64,000 nt of DNA, taken from Amorphochlora amoebiformis. Lineage: Eukaryota; Cercozoa; Chlorarachniophyceae. The notes beneath the pieces were generated by a model. That model worked only from the letters and a program-made list of their open reading frames with translations. It did no database searches and had not been told where the DNA came from. A program made the translations under genes and the position numbers. The DNA lies in assembly GCA_054601695.1 (NCBI GenBank), contig BAAHQB010000134.1, forward strand, positions 310,001 to 374,000, written 5' to 3'. Positions 1-37,806 of the stretch are shown here, piece after piece. Each line of letters begins with the position of its first letter. The stretch's first letter is position 1.

Positions 1-5
1 ATATG

Positions 6-39
<34 letters not shown>

Positions 40-178
40 ATATGCGATGAACAAAATACATGTATATTTAAAGACATGTGTGTATATGTATGTACATGTG
101 TGTTTTATACGTAAGTACATAATATGTATTGCATACATATAAATATATAATATAATATATATATATATATATATAATC

Positions 179-211
<33 letters not shown>

Positions 212-221
212 ATAACCTTAG

Positions 222-514
222 GTTTGTATATATGGGGCCGAAGGGGACATGGACCCCGTGTCATAGAGATGTTTATTGCTCATATAGCTGGTATCTACAT
301 GTACATATGTATATATCTACACATACACACGTATATATCTACATATACATACGTATATATCTACATATACATACGTATATATCTACATATGCATACGCAT
401 ATATCTGCATATACATATGTATATATCTACATAAACATACCTATATATCTGCATGTACATTCGTAATATGAAATATATATGCATGCACACACATATGAAT
501 ATATATATTTATCA

Positions 515-566
<52 letters not shown>

Positions 567-697
567 TAGAAATGTCTATTGCTAGTAGAAGTTATATGGA
601 TGTATGTAGTCTGTATATATACATCTAGACAATTATATATATCATATAAAGGCATGGTGTACATTGATACACATATACATAAAGTACACGCACGTGG

Positions 698-789
<92 letters not shown>

Positions 790-847
790 GTCTACACATG
801 TATCAATATGTATCAATATATATCTGTGTGTACACACACACATATAT

Positions 848-935
<88 letters not shown>

Positions 936-1220
936 ATATACATATATATTTTAGATATATATATATATATATATATTATTACAATTGTGTACATGTGTAA
1001 ACAGGTATAAAAAATGCATGTTATGTATTCATATGTGACTATATATCTATATACCTATACATCTACATATATATATATATTTTGCAATATACATATATAT
1101 ATATATATATATATAATATTGTCCATGTTAATACTTGCATACCTATAATATACATACAATATGTGTGTACATATACATATATATTTACACATATCATTTA
1201 CACAAATGTATAAATATATT

Positions 1221-1269
<49 letters not shown>

Positions 1270-2343
1270 GTATATACACGAATATATAAGTGTGATCCAA
1301 GCTTACCCTAACCCTAACCCTAACCCAAACCCTAACCCTAACCCTAACCCTAACCCTAACCCTAACCCTAACCGGAGTCAATGGTCGAAGACATGCTGAA
1401 TAATCTGATCCTAGCCCTAACCCTAACCCTATCCTGAACTTAATTCTAACCAAATCTTAACCCTAACCCTAATTCTAACCTTAACTGCCGAAACTCAACC
1501 CTAAGCAAGTCAACCCTAAACTGACCCTAACCCCAACCCTAACTCAACCCTAAACTATCCCTAACCTTAACCTTAAACTAACCGTAACCCTAACCCTAAC
1601 TCAACCCTAAACTATCCCTAACCCTAACTTAACCTTAAACTAACCGTAACCCTAACCCTAACTCAACCCTAAACTATCCCTAACCCCAGCTTAACCTTAA
1701 ACTAACCGTAACCCTAACCCTAACTCAACCCTAAACTATCCCTAACCCTAACTTAACCCTAAACAAACCCTAACCCTAACCCTAACTCAACCCTAAGCTG
1801 TCCCTAACCCTAACCCTAACTTAACCCTAAGCTGTCCCTAACCCTAACCCTAACTCAACCCTGAACTATCCCTAACCCTAACTCAACCTTAAACTAACCG
1901 TAACCCTAACCCTAACTCAACCCTAAACTATCCCTAACCCTAACTTAACCCTAAACAAACCTAACCCTAACCCTAACTCAACCCTAAACTATCCCTAACC
2001 CTAACTCAACCTTAAACTAACCGTAACCCTAACCCTAACTCAACCCTAAACTATCCCTAACCCTAACTTAACCCTAAACAAACCCTAACCCTAACCCTAA
2101 ACCCTAAACTATCCCTAACCCTAACTCAATCCTAAACTAACCGTAACCCTAACCCTAACTTAACCCTAAACTAACCCTAACCCTAACCCTAACTTAATCC
2201 TAAACTAACCCTAACTCAACCCTAAACTATCCCAAACCTAACGTAACCCCCTAAAGTCTCTCTCTCTTTCTCTCTCTCTCCCCTTTTCTCTCTCTCTTTC
2301 TCTCTATCTCTCTCTTTCTCAAACTCTCTCTTGGTGTTTCAAT

Positions 2344-2417
<74 letters not shown>

Positions 2418-2419
2418 CC

Positions 2420-2474
<55 letters not shown>

Positions 2475-2840
2475 CCGACATATTGGTCTCTCTTTATCTT
2501 TCTCTAACCCTAACCCTAACCTTAAACCTCACCTTGGTTTATCCTTAAGGTCCGCTAATATAGTTGGGCTTAAGCTATGGGTACTCTTTCCGTCTAATGT
2601 TTCAGAATTCCTGGTATTTAGAGAATTTGTTATGATAGATATGTATGTGTATATATAAATATATACATATATATGTATATATATATATGTATATATATAT
2701 ATGTATATATGTATGTATGTGTGTACATATATATTTATATGTGTATGTATGTTTATATTGTATATATACTTATTGTGTATTTTATATATATCACGTATAT
2801 ACTTACATGGGTATATATATAACATTATATATGTATAAAT

Positions 2841-2910
<70 letters not shown>

Positions 2911-3123
2911 TACAGACGGAGAGAGAAAGATAAAGAGACGGGTATGTCTTCGAGAGAGAGAGAAGAGAGAGAGAGAGAAGAGAAAGAGAGAAGAGGAAGA
3001 GAAGAGAGAGAGAGAAAAGAGAGAGAGAGAGAAAAGAGAGAGAGAGAAAAGAGAGAGAGAGAGAAAAGAGAGAGAGAGAAAAGAGAGAGAGAGAAAAGAG
3101 AGAGAGAGAAAAGAGAGAGAGAG

Positions 3124-3170
<47 letters not shown>

Positions 3171-3396
3171 AGAGAGAAGAGAGAGAGAGAGAGAAAAGAG
3201 AGAGAGAGAGAGAAAAGAGAGAGAGAGAGAGAAAGCGAGGGGAAGTCATCGGAACCAAAGTGAAGGAAACGCGAAGAAAAGAATAAGAAAAAAAAAAATT
3301 GAATAATATGTCGCACCAGATCGATGGCAATCTAGAGGTTGTATACGATGTCTCAGACTCTAAGAGTATCCACACAAGCAAGTTCAAAAAGAGGTC

Positions 3397-3443
<47 letters not shown>

Positions 3444-3490
3444 TGCTATCTATATAATATATATATATATATATATATAATATATTTATC

Positions 3491-3530
<40 letters not shown>

Positions 3531-3773
3531 TATTTGTATATATGTATATATATATATATATATATATAAACTCAGGTTTCCACGTTTTCCTGAAGCTGTC
3601 AAAAGGTATATATATTTTCTTCATATAATACATATATATATATATATATATATTCTTCATATATATATATATATTTATATATCTATATATATATATATAT
3701 ATACTTAATATTACTGATGACAATATGTGTATGCATTCAAATTATGCATTTACATATTGTATATATATACATA

Positions 3774-3805
<32 letters not shown>

Positions 3806-3850
3806 GTGTGTGTGTGTGTGCATATATATATACCTATATATAATAACATT

Positions 3851-3887
<37 letters not shown>

Positions 3888-3992
3888 CAAGAATAGCAAT
3901 CCAACACCCAGGCGAAGCTATTTTCGTACCCTCTGGCTGGTACCACCAGGTATATATATATATATATATATATATACATACATATATACATT

Positions 3993-4055
<63 letters not shown>

Positions 4056-4104
4056 TACATATTATATAAACTATATTTTTATATATATGCACATATATAT
4101 ATAT

Positions 4105-4149
<45 letters not shown>

Positions 4150-4214
4150 TATTCGTACCCTCTGGCTGGTACCACAGTATTTATGTATATATCATATGTT
4201 TATATATATACATG

Positions 4215-4247
<33 letters not shown>

Positions 4248-4265
4248 GTAACATATAACAGATTT

Positions 4266-4310
<45 letters not shown>

Positions 4311-4351
4311 GTACCCTCTGGCTGGTACCACCAGGTATATATGTATATATC

Positions 4352-4409
<58 letters not shown>

Positions 4410-4505
4410 CAGTATCACAACCACCGAACTAAACCCTGACACCATCGTTATTATGTATATATATATATATATATATTACATACTGAACTAAACCCTGACA
4501 CCATC

Positions 4506-4548
<43 letters not shown>

Positions 4549-5627
4549 TATATATGTATATGTATATAATATATATATATCTATGTGTGTATATATATAT
4601 ATATATTAATATATATAATGTATATATACATATATATATTTATTACAATATCTATTCACATATATAAATATACACACAACCATACGCTAAACCCTAAACT
4701 CCAAAATCCAAACCTAAATCCGTAACTTACCTCACTAACACATATCTTCGAATTCTAACCTAAACCCTAATCAAAATCCTAACCCTAACCCTAACAGGAC
4801 AACCTAATATTAACCTCCCCTGTCTAACACTAACCCTAACCCTAACCCTAACCCTAACCCTAATCCTAACCCTAACCCTAACCCTAACCCTAACCCTAAC
4901 AGACCCTAATATCAACCTTCCCTGTATAACACTAACCCTAACCCTAACCCTAACAACACCATGATCTACTATTATCCCTAACAACACTATAGCCCCCACA
5001 ATGTGGAGGAGTCAATGGTCCTCGGACTAAGAAATGCTGAATAATCTGATCCTAACCCTAACCCTAACCCTAACCCTAACCCTAACCCTAACAAAAACCT
5101 AATATTAAGATCCCGTCTCTTTCACCTCTAACATAAGCACCACAGTATTACACAAGTGACTCCGGCAGATAGACACATATCAGGGTCAGACTTGATTTTT
5201 GGGCCGATAAATTAATTTTGGGAAATTTTCCGTTCGTTCATATTGCCATGGATATCGCAAACATATAAACCAATATCTGCTGAGAACGCTCTGATCTGAT
5301 CGTAACCCGAAGTTATTGCATGGCCGAAATTTTAAGTTTTTAGTTTTTGTAGGTGACGAACCTGACGGATGTTGTATCTATCAATCATAACTGGTTATGT
5401 GGTGTGTGTGTGTGTGTGATGTGTGTATGTTTGTATCTTTGTATGTGTATATATGTGTATGTGTGTGTGTGTGTTTGTATGTTTGGAGGATGTATGTATA
5501 TTTATGTATGTATTTGTCTGTACAAATATGGATGTGTACATTTGTTTAGGAGTATGTATTTTGGGACTTAATTACACATATTTGTATATTAATATATGTA
5601 TATTAATGATTGTATATATACATATAT

Positions 5628-5659
<32 letters not shown>

Positions 5660-5710
5660 TGTATATATATATATATATACATATATATACACATATATTT
5701 TTATATAGTA

Positions 5711-5753
<43 letters not shown>

Positions 5754-5926
5754 CTGATGTTTGTTTCCGATATACAATATATACATAAACATATATAATA
5801 TATATATATATATATAGAATGCTGATGTTTGTTTCCGATATACAATATATACATAAACATATATAATATATATATATATATATATATTATATACATTTAT
5901 ACATATATATTTATAAATACATACAT

Positions 5927-5965
<39 letters not shown>

Positions 5966-5981
5966 CATATACATAGATCAT

Positions 5982-6019
<38 letters not shown>

Positions 6020-6101
6020 TAGGTTCAATGGTTGGTCTCTTCCTCGCGTCTGGAATCTAATAAAGGCAATATACTGAGTTATATATATATGTATACATAC
6101 A

Positions 6102-6157
<56 letters not shown>

Positions 6158-6189
6158 ATTGTGTTTTTTTTATTGTATATTTAATTATG

Positions 6190-6241
<52 letters not shown>

Positions 6242-6372
6242 ATACAATTACTTGTGTACTAATTTTTCATGTATTCATTAAATATATATATATATATATA
6301 TATAATGTATGGTCATATTATATATACATTACAAATGCCCCGTGGGTAACCCTTATCTTAACCATATCAGTA

Positions 6373-6413
<41 letters not shown>

Positions 6414-6588
6414 TATATTATATTCAGGTCCAACCCTGATCTGTTCCGAAACCTATCTCTAAATATACATATATATATATTTATATATATATATATATAT
6501 AATGAATATACATTCTATGCATACATTTCAAACGCCCCGTGGGCAGCCCTAATCCTAACCATATCAATACTCAAACATATTTATATAC

Positions 6589-6663
<75 letters not shown>

Positions 6664-6866
6664 AATATTATATTATTATATTCAGGTTCTGTTCCGAAAC
6701 CTATCTCTAATCCTAACCTTAACCCTAATCCTAACCCTAATCCTACCCCTAGCTGTAGTTACAATCCTAAGACTAATCCTTATCTTTATATACCTGAAAC
6801 CCTATCAGTCCGATTTGAACTTGGCTGAAAATACTCTAAAGGTTAGAATAAACTTGTTATGTATGA

Positions 6867-6899
<33 letters not shown>

Positions 6900-6998
6900 C
6901 ATGTATGTATATACACATATATATATATATATTTGTGTGTGGTGTTACATATATATACACACATATATGCATGTATGTATTATTCATACTCACATGTA

Positions 6999-7079
<81 letters not shown>

Positions 7080-7200
7080 TCAGGAGTTTTCTGCAGCCCC
7101 ACCTCCTCTAGCATCCCTACAATGCTACATCAACCAAATAGGTTTATATCTAATATATATATGCATAGTATAATATTTATGTACACATAGAATATAATAT

Positions 7201-7254
<54 letters not shown>

Positions 7255-7284
7255 CATATGTATGTATATATATATATATATGTG

Positions 7285-7322
<38 letters not shown>

Positions 7323-7465
7323 TAATGTATATCAAATATTACGCATATATATTATACATACATCTAATATAGTATATGTACTAAAATATGTATGTATATG
7401 TGTATATATATATACCTATATATATATATATACATATGTATGTATGTATATATATATATGTGGTG

Positions 7466-7496
<31 letters not shown>

Positions 7497-7553
7497 TAAT
7501 GTATTATATATTAGAGATTGACCCAAAGGCAGTTCAGTCACTTATGAAGGCGA

Positions 7554-7605
<52 letters not shown>

Positions 7606-7685
7606 TAGAGATTGACCCAAAGGCAGTTCAGTCACTTATGAAGGCGAATACGGGCGTGGACTGTGAGGTATATATACATATATAC

Positions 7686-7757
<72 letters not shown>

Positions 7758-7770
7758 GGTATATATATTC

Positions 7771-7802
<32 letters not shown>

Positions 7803-7865
7803 GTATGTATATGTGTTATATGTATATATATATATATATATTTATACATATATACATATACATAC

Positions 7866-7897
<32 letters not shown>

Positions 7898-8219
7898 ATA
7901 TATATCCATACAAACCCATCTACCTCAGGGATTCCTCAACATTATCCATACCCAGACAGTCAACCTTCTCAAATTCAAATTCAAACCCAACCCCGAAAAG
8001 ATTGAAGATTTGAAGTTAGATGGCAAGGGGACTGGCCCTAGTTCTAATATATCGGCTTGTGGGGGTCAGAGGTATTTACATTGAAGTATATTGGATGTAT
8101 ATGTATTTATATTTATATGTGTTTACATATTTGTATGTATGTGTGTGTGGATATGTATTTATGTGTGTGTAAATATTCATTTGAATATATATGTATATAT
8201 ATATGTATGTATATACATG

Positions 8220-8280
<61 letters not shown>

Positions 8281-8310
8281 CATACAATGTTAAATATATA
8301 TTTCTCATGG

Positions 8311-8347
<37 letters not shown>

Positions 8348-8504
8348 ATCCATATACATATGTACATACCTGTTATATATGTAGGTAGGTATATGTACAC
8401 GTCTTATATATACATATATATATATATATATATTACATATACATGATATTATATATCACTATATATATATATATATATATCTTTTACATCTTATATGGAT
8501 ATAT

Positions 8505-8549
<45 letters not shown>

Positions 8550-8638
8550 AATTGAACATAACATACATATGTAGGGTTCGGAAACAGAAAGATGTGGAAA
8601 GAAGTGTGCGTGAGATCAAAAAGGTCAAAATGACCTAA
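222..8638 (+). CDS. JMJD4: JMJD4-like JmjC 2-oxoglutarate/Fe(II) hydroxylase, 12 exons, 5' partial
   Basis: Exons by phase: 222-290, 2550-2628, 3320-3393, 3576-3605, 3886-3949, 5353-5393, 6023-6065, 6809-6841, 7084-7141, 7609-7667, 7929-8071, 8575-8638 (TAA). Every junction keeps frame, giving about 252 residues. Iron ligands are visible: HxD in WTPCHRDVY (exon 1) and the distal His in FVPSGWYHQ (exon 5). Exon 2 encodes [10 protein letters not shown] and exon 6-7 joins SINHNW to FNGW, both typical of JMJD4. In animals JMJD4 hydroxylates a lysine of release factor eRF1; the same role here is inference. The first exons lie left of the window. The intron after 6065 would need a GC donor (AAAG|GCAATA), because reading on meets TGA. 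Introns hold TA tracts, GA/CT runs and telomeric arrays. Identification is by remembered family motifs, not by a search. Confidence 0.9.
309..462. repeat. 22-bp minisatellite, 7 copies
   Basis: Seven consecutive 22-bp units begin with GTATATATCTACAT and end with a CATAC-like tail. Each differs at one to four positions. The array lies directly after the first visible JMJD4 exon and its donor, inside the intron. Confidence 0.85.
463..1302. repeat. TA-microsatellite intron sequence
   Basis: Long (TA)n blocks (about 520-565, 699-790, 845-925, 1070-1110, 1228-1265) alternate with CA/TG-rich AT sequence. A diverged copy of the JMJD4 exon 222-290 3' half lies at about 564-600. No other coding sequence was found. 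Confidence 0.8.
1303..2245. repeat. Degenerate telomeric (CCCTAA) array with about 60-bp higher-order unit, in JMJD4 intron
   Basis: Starts with pure CCCTAA hexamers, then a spacer at 1373-1410, then from about 1500 a higher-order repeat of roughly 58-66 bp. Its unit contains CTCAACCCTAAACTATCC, then TTAAACTAACCGTAACC variants, and recurs about ten times (for example near 1542, 1600, 1662, 1724). It lies between two JMJD4 exons, so it is interstitial rather than a chromosome end. Confidence 0.9.
1373..1410 (+). repeat. Telomere-array spacer element, copy 1
   Basis: Contains GGAGTCAATGGTC and TGCTGAATAATCTGATC directly followed by CCTAGCCCTAACC. It shares this core with copies at 5004, 23206, 25352 and 33202, and with inverted copies at 53897, 54008 and 59170. 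The middle CTCGGACTAA portion is missing here. Confidence 0.85.
2246..2549. repeat. CT microsatellite and short telomeric run
   Basis: Mixed CTCTCT tract with C-runs from about 2260 to 2490, then three CCCTAA units near 2508. The pyrimidine tract ends just before the acceptor of JMJD4 exon 2 at 2550 (CCTTAAG), so it may serve as an extended polypyrimidine tract. Confidence 0.8.
2629..3235. repeat. TA, (AAT)n and GA-rich microsatellite intron
   Basis: After donor GTTATG there is TA/TG-rich sequence, an (AAT)n run at about 2853-2906, then GAGAGA/GAAAAGAG repeats from about 2946 to 3235. The Lys/Arg/Glu-rich and Ser/Leu-rich frames here are low-complexity artefacts. Confidence 0.85.
4151..4340 (+). 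repeat. Two truncated copies of JMJD4 exon 5 (3' half plus donor)
   Basis: TTCGTACCCTCTGGCTGG followed by TACCACAG (4151-4177) or TACCACCAGGTATAT (4309-4340) repeats the 3' half of the exon ending at 3949. Both copies are downstream of the intact exon, have no acceptor, and sit in TA repeats. The first has lost the donor and one base pair of codons; the second keeps the CAG|GTATAT donor. Confidence 0.9.
4685..5100. repeat. Interstitial telomeric array with spacer copy 2, in JMJD4 intron
   Basis: CCCTAA runs of 5-8 units near 4780, 4830-4900, 4935 and 5050-5095 are separated by CCTAATATTAACCT-like joints. The spacer lies at about 5004-5051 and contains GAGTCAATGGTCCTCGGACT and TGCTGAATAATCTGATC. 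The array lies between JMJD4 exons 5 and 6. Confidence 0.9.
5101..5352. other. Unique AT-moderate sequence between telomeric array and JMJD4 exon 6
   Basis: About 250 bp without simple repeat, ending in the acceptor TTTTTGTAG. It contains GCCGAAATTTTAAGTTTTT at about 5323, a phrase that also appears (with changes) at the edge of telomeric arrays near 33358 and in the SET exon at 59378. No open coding exon is apparent in it. Confidence 0.5.
5394..6808. repeat. TA/TG-rich introns with paired repeats
   Basis: TG-rich sequence at about 5400-5520 and TA tracts. A unit of about 52 bp beginning GAATGCTGATGTTTG is repeated almost exactly at 5749 and 5816. Further pairs are GCCCCGTGGG with a CCATATCA tail (about 6335 and 6533) and TTCAGGT with GTTCCGAAACCTATCTCTAA (about 6421 and 6681). 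Degenerate telomeric hexamers lie at about 6708-6770. The JMJD4 exon 6023-6065 is inside. Confidence 0.75.
7512..7551 (+). repeat. Truncated 5' copy of JMJD4 exon 10
   Basis: TTAGAGATTGACCCAAAGG and the next bases up to GAAGGCGAATA repeat the acceptor and 5' two-thirds of the exon at 7609-7667, then run into TATATA with no donor. It lies upstream of the intact exon. Confidence 0.9.
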
Positions 8639-8764
8639 ATCTCACCTCTCTAGAACTCTGGCCTACATATACATATATGTGTACATATTATACATTATAA
8701 AATATTAATATATATATATATATATTTGAGATATATATATATATATATATACATATATAGTATG

Positions 8765-8807
<43 letters not shown>

Positions 8808-9045
8808 ATATATCGAAATGCTCTTGCTTCTCTCTTTTGTATCGTTTTTTTAATCTCATGTTGAATTGTTTAATACATATGTTTTCGTATGTTATATGTG
8901 TGTGAATATGTATGTTTTGTACATATATGTATTTACATATATATATATATATATTATATGTATGTATATATACGTGTGTGTGCATGTATATAATATATGG
9001 TATGTATGTATATTGAGTTATATATATGTATATATATTATATTTA

Positions 9046-9077
<32 letters not shown>

Positions 9078-9078
9078 G

Positions 9079-9143
<65 letters not shown>

Positions 9144-9236
9144 CATACACATACATATACATATACATATATTGAGTTAAACGCTATACTATAGAAACCT
9201 ACATGTGCGTACTATAGAAACCTCTCTCTCTCTCTC

Positions 9237-9271
<35 letters not shown>

Positions 9272-9367
9272 TATACAAATGTAAATATATACATATGTAA
9301 ACGTAAAGTACATGAAAATACATATGTACATATAACATATTTAAATAAAATAAATACATATATATCT

Positions 9368-9432
<65 letters not shown>

Positions 9433-9725
9433 CACTCCCTGCCCTCTAGATTCTCAGCCACGTATGCAGACAGTGGCCCCCATGGATATCTAAAGACTGC
9501 CTAGAAAGAACAAAGGCAGATTTAAATGCCCTCCGTCAAGTAGCTTTAAGTGGAGTATGATAAAACTTGTATGCCTCGAGAGAATTCAAATATTCTTTCT
9601 CGTGAGGTTGCTAGATGGATAAGGAGCGAGTAGGTGACCACGTATGTGTGAGATTGCGTTTGTGTCTCAGACTTGAAAGGGATCTAAAATTATCGCTAGA
9701 ATGTTTGTATATTCCGAGAAATTTG

Positions 9726-9781
<56 letters not shown>

Positions 9782-10169
9782 TATGATGTATTCATGATAT
9801 ATTATAAGCGATAAACTTATGTGACAGACCTCAACTTTACTATACGTAAGTTACTATATCGATATACATATACATATATATATATATATATATGTAATAT
9901 TCATGATATTCTTATATATCGTATGTAATGTTCACTTTATACTGATCTTTAGATCTCATGATATTAATACTAGCAGTTTAACATCTCGTTGTAATTATAA
10001 ACTATAAGAAATTCTTATACTAGTTAATAGTTATATATCATGATAAAGTTTATGATGTATGTAATATTCACATGCGCATGATATTAGCCTCAGTAGTTTG
10101 AATTTACATCTCTTACGGTGACACGTTGTATCTACAAGAAGATTGCATCGTTATATATTATATACACAC

Positions 10170-10216
<47 letters not shown>

Positions 10217-10274
10217 TTGTACATATGTATATTTGTATTTTATAAATTATACCTATATATATATATATGTATAT

Positions 10275-10307
<33 letters not shown>

Positions 10308-10383
10308 ATATATATGCATGATTATTATTATTATTATTATTATTATGTACATATATATATATTATATATATATATTATATACT

Positions 10384-10429
<46 letters not shown>

Positions 10430-11213
10430 ACAACAACATAAAAACCCGATCGACAACGTTCATAATCACCCTCAAACATAGCAGACACGCTCCAAAACCC
10501 TGTTTTCAACAGCTGTTACACCCCCTGATGCCCTCCTATCCTCCAACACAAACACGTGCCCCGAGAGATAGTCAGATGCGCGCCACGCGCACGCACACGC
10601 ACACGCGTCGCACATGCGACGCGCATGGGGGCAACTTTCGGGTTTTTGTCAGGAGATTGGAGATTATTACCGGGATTCATCGTCATTATCCCCGGGAATT
10701 CGGGGATTTGGAAGCGACACAAGCGCAGCACATTTGGTTTGAAATGGGCCTATAATCTCTTTTTTTTCCCTCAAGTGATATCGAGTGAATATCGGGTACC
10801 CATCTTTGTGACTTCATCATCCTTTCCTTGAGGAAAACGGACGTTTTAAGCCCTCTCTGTCCGATCTTGACTCAATCTTGAGAGAAACCGAAAGTTCTTT
10901 CTTTATTTCAGGCGATTTTAGCCAAAACCTGCATTTCAACATATTGGTTGAAATCGCTTAAAGTAATTTTGAATTTTCCCCACCATCAGAGATCTTTGCT
11001 TTCGGTCTTTGCGCGGGATTGCGAAAAAAGCAATGGACCCGCGCAAAATGGTGTGTTGTTGTTGTGTGTTTGTGTGTTCCAACCCTACCGCGACCTTCGA
11101 TCTCGACCTGGCCCATATCTCAAGAGTCGATACACGATTTCCGGAGGGAAAAAATCTGAGCGATTTTCCTCCGCCTTGTTCTTGACCACTCTCCACTCAA
11201 TCATCCTGGAAAA
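8639..11213. other. Intergenic region between JMJD4-like and esterase genes; possible minus-strand exons
   Basis: Mostly TA repeats to 9430, with a tandem pair ACTATAGAAACCT near 9190-9222. More complex sequence follows at 9430-9720, 9780-10150 and 10430-11213. On the minus strand, phase-compatible exon candidates are 10499-10432 (hydrophobic, [16 protein letters not shown]), 10131-10117, 9683-9642 and 9500-9446, the last after a strong acceptor TTGTTCTTTCTAG. Together they could form a small membrane-protein gene, but no start exon fits: the only upstream donor leaves a 22-nt intron. At 10570-10640 there is a CACGCA/ACACGC-rich stretch. The last 350 bp presumably hold the esterase promoter. 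No product can be named. Confidence 0.25.
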
Positions 11214-35155
<23,942 letters not shown>

Positions 35156-35272
35156 TTATACTGTAACCTTACGACGACCCGGTAGCAGCTGTGACCCGGT
35201 GACACGTGTACTACGGTAGTACTGCCATCGATATACGCCGTAGATTATCCCGAATACATATACTTATGTGTA

Positions 35273-35303
<31 letters not shown>

Positions 35304-35776
35304 GTGTGACTATATATATATATATGTATTTATAACTCAGTACACAACCCATATCATAGAATATCAACGCAGTAATATGTTAATATTTATTTCAATATTT
35401 GTGGCGCCTAGCTGGATGTGATCCAGGATACTCTAGATACTGGTTGCAGATATAGAGTCGGAGCGCTCACCTTGCGACACCATTATAAAGTTATCATTAT
35501 GAGAAATTGACGTAACAAACCTTGCGCATACTCAATTATAAAGTTATCATTACGAGAAAATAACGTATACAAAGTTACATAAATCATGAGTCAGAAATTT
35601 GACACGTAACATTTATTTAATAACTCGGAAATTCGGAAACACATACGTACATGTAAAGCATGCGACCAGCCATAGTGCATCTAGCGCATGCATACGCGCC
35701 GAAAGTTCGACAGTTCGACCTCCTAGTATATTCTCGGGTACTCATTGTCACTTACATGAGTACTTGATGATACAGC
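35156..35776. other. Convergent intergenic region
   Basis: Mostly non-repetitive AT-rich sequence between the stops of the esterase (+) and the membrane-protein gene (-). A short TA block lies at 35279-35325. ATTATAAAGTTATCATTA occurs at about 35491 and 35532. No gene was recognised; it presumably holds both 3' UTRs. Confidence 0.55.
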
Positions 35777-35869
35777 TTAGAAGTCGTCGTCGTCGTCGTC
35801 TAAGTCTTGTGTTTCCAGCTGAATATATTCAAATAGATCAGATAGCGTCCGTGTAGTACTCAAATGATT

Positions 35870-35910
<41 letters not shown>

Positions 35911-35957
35911 CAATGATTTATTTATATATATATATATATATATAGTACTCAATGATT

Positions 35958-35997
<40 letters not shown>

Positions 35998-36040
35998 CAT
36001 AAATAATATATACATGTTATATGTATATATATATACATAT

Positions 36041-36072
<32 letters not shown>

Positions 36073-36119
36073 TATGTGTGTATTTGTTTTTAAAAATAAA
36101 TTCATATATCCATATAATG

Positions 36120-36179
<60 letters not shown>

Positions 36180-36205
36180 ATTCGTATGTATTACTATATA
36201 TATAT

Positions 36206-36252
<47 letters not shown>

Positions 36253-36254
36253 AT

Positions 36255-36293
<39 letters not shown>

Positions 36294-36373
36294 ATGTATA
36301 TATGCATGCATAAATAAATGTAAATATTGATTGAGTAGATACTCATGCAAGTATGTGTGTGTATGTATTACGT

Positions 36374-36435
<62 letters not shown>

Positions 36436-36542
36436 TCGTCCGTGTGTGTGGATCTATATTGACACAATATAATTACATGGATACAAAATATAATTATATA
36501 TATATATATATATATATTCATATATATATATATATATTTCTA

Positions 36543-36573
<31 letters not shown>

Positions 36574-36655
36574 GTATCATGTATTATGATATATTTACAT
36601 AAATATATACGTACATAAATGTGCGTATATTATATTATATATATATATATATATA

Positions 36656-36690
<35 letters not shown>

Positions 36691-37013
36691 CATACAAACA
36701 CACACACACACATAAAACCGCCTACACCTACACATTCATACCATAAAACCATATGTACACATATACACATATAGATATAATGCAATTTTCTAAAATACCG
36801 AGTTGAATGTATAATCGTCTGATTCCTCTCGAAGATATTGATTAATAGCACTGGCGATACCCCCAAGTATACCCCCGATTGGGTAGCAAATACTGCAATA
36901 CAACCCCCAAAAATCAGTCGATACATTTCGAAAAGCAGTTATCAAGAGTATGTTTTGGTATATTTTATATTTATAATATATTATGTCATACACGACTTCG
37001 GATAATCGTACGA

Positions 37014-37045
<32 letters not shown>

Positions 37046-37088
37046 ATATATAATAATACATATATATACATATATATATATATACATA

Positions 37089-37133
<45 letters not shown>

Positions 37134-37328
37134 TTACAGCAGTTATCAAGAGTATGTTTTGGTATATTTTATATTTATAATATATTATGTGTGTGTGTAT
37201 ATGTAGGTATACATGTGAAGGTGTACGAGTATGTAGGATATTGTTTTGTGTATATAACCAAATATGGACATATATATATATATATATATGTATGTATATA
37301 TAAATATATATATATAAATATATATATT

Positions 37329-37377
<49 letters not shown>

Positions 37378-37390
37378 ATGTATATATATA

Positions 37391-37441
<51 letters not shown>

Positions 37442-37467
37442 CATATATTATTATAATATATAAACAG

Positions 37468-37534
<67 letters not shown>

Positions 37535-37543
37535 TTTATATAT

Positions 37544-37604
<61 letters not shown>

Positions 37605-37643
37605 TATATTAAATATATACAGATACATATACATATACGTATA

Positions 37644-37685
<42 letters not shown>

Positions 37686-37690
37686 ATATA

Positions 37691-37728
<38 letters not shown>

Positions 37729-37766
37729 ATATTCATGTAAATATTTATATACATACATACATATAT

Positions 37767-37806
<40 letters not shown>

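Noticed and set aside
2533-2610. Minus-strand exon reading [15 protein letters not shown] with plausible splice sites
   Set aside because: The plus strand of the same segment encodes [15 protein letters not shown], which fits the JMJD4 family and closes phase on both sides.
2645-3387. Glu/Arg-rich and Ser/Leu-rich frames, and a similar pair at 27363-27986
   Set aside because: Translations of GA/CT microsatellites in introns.
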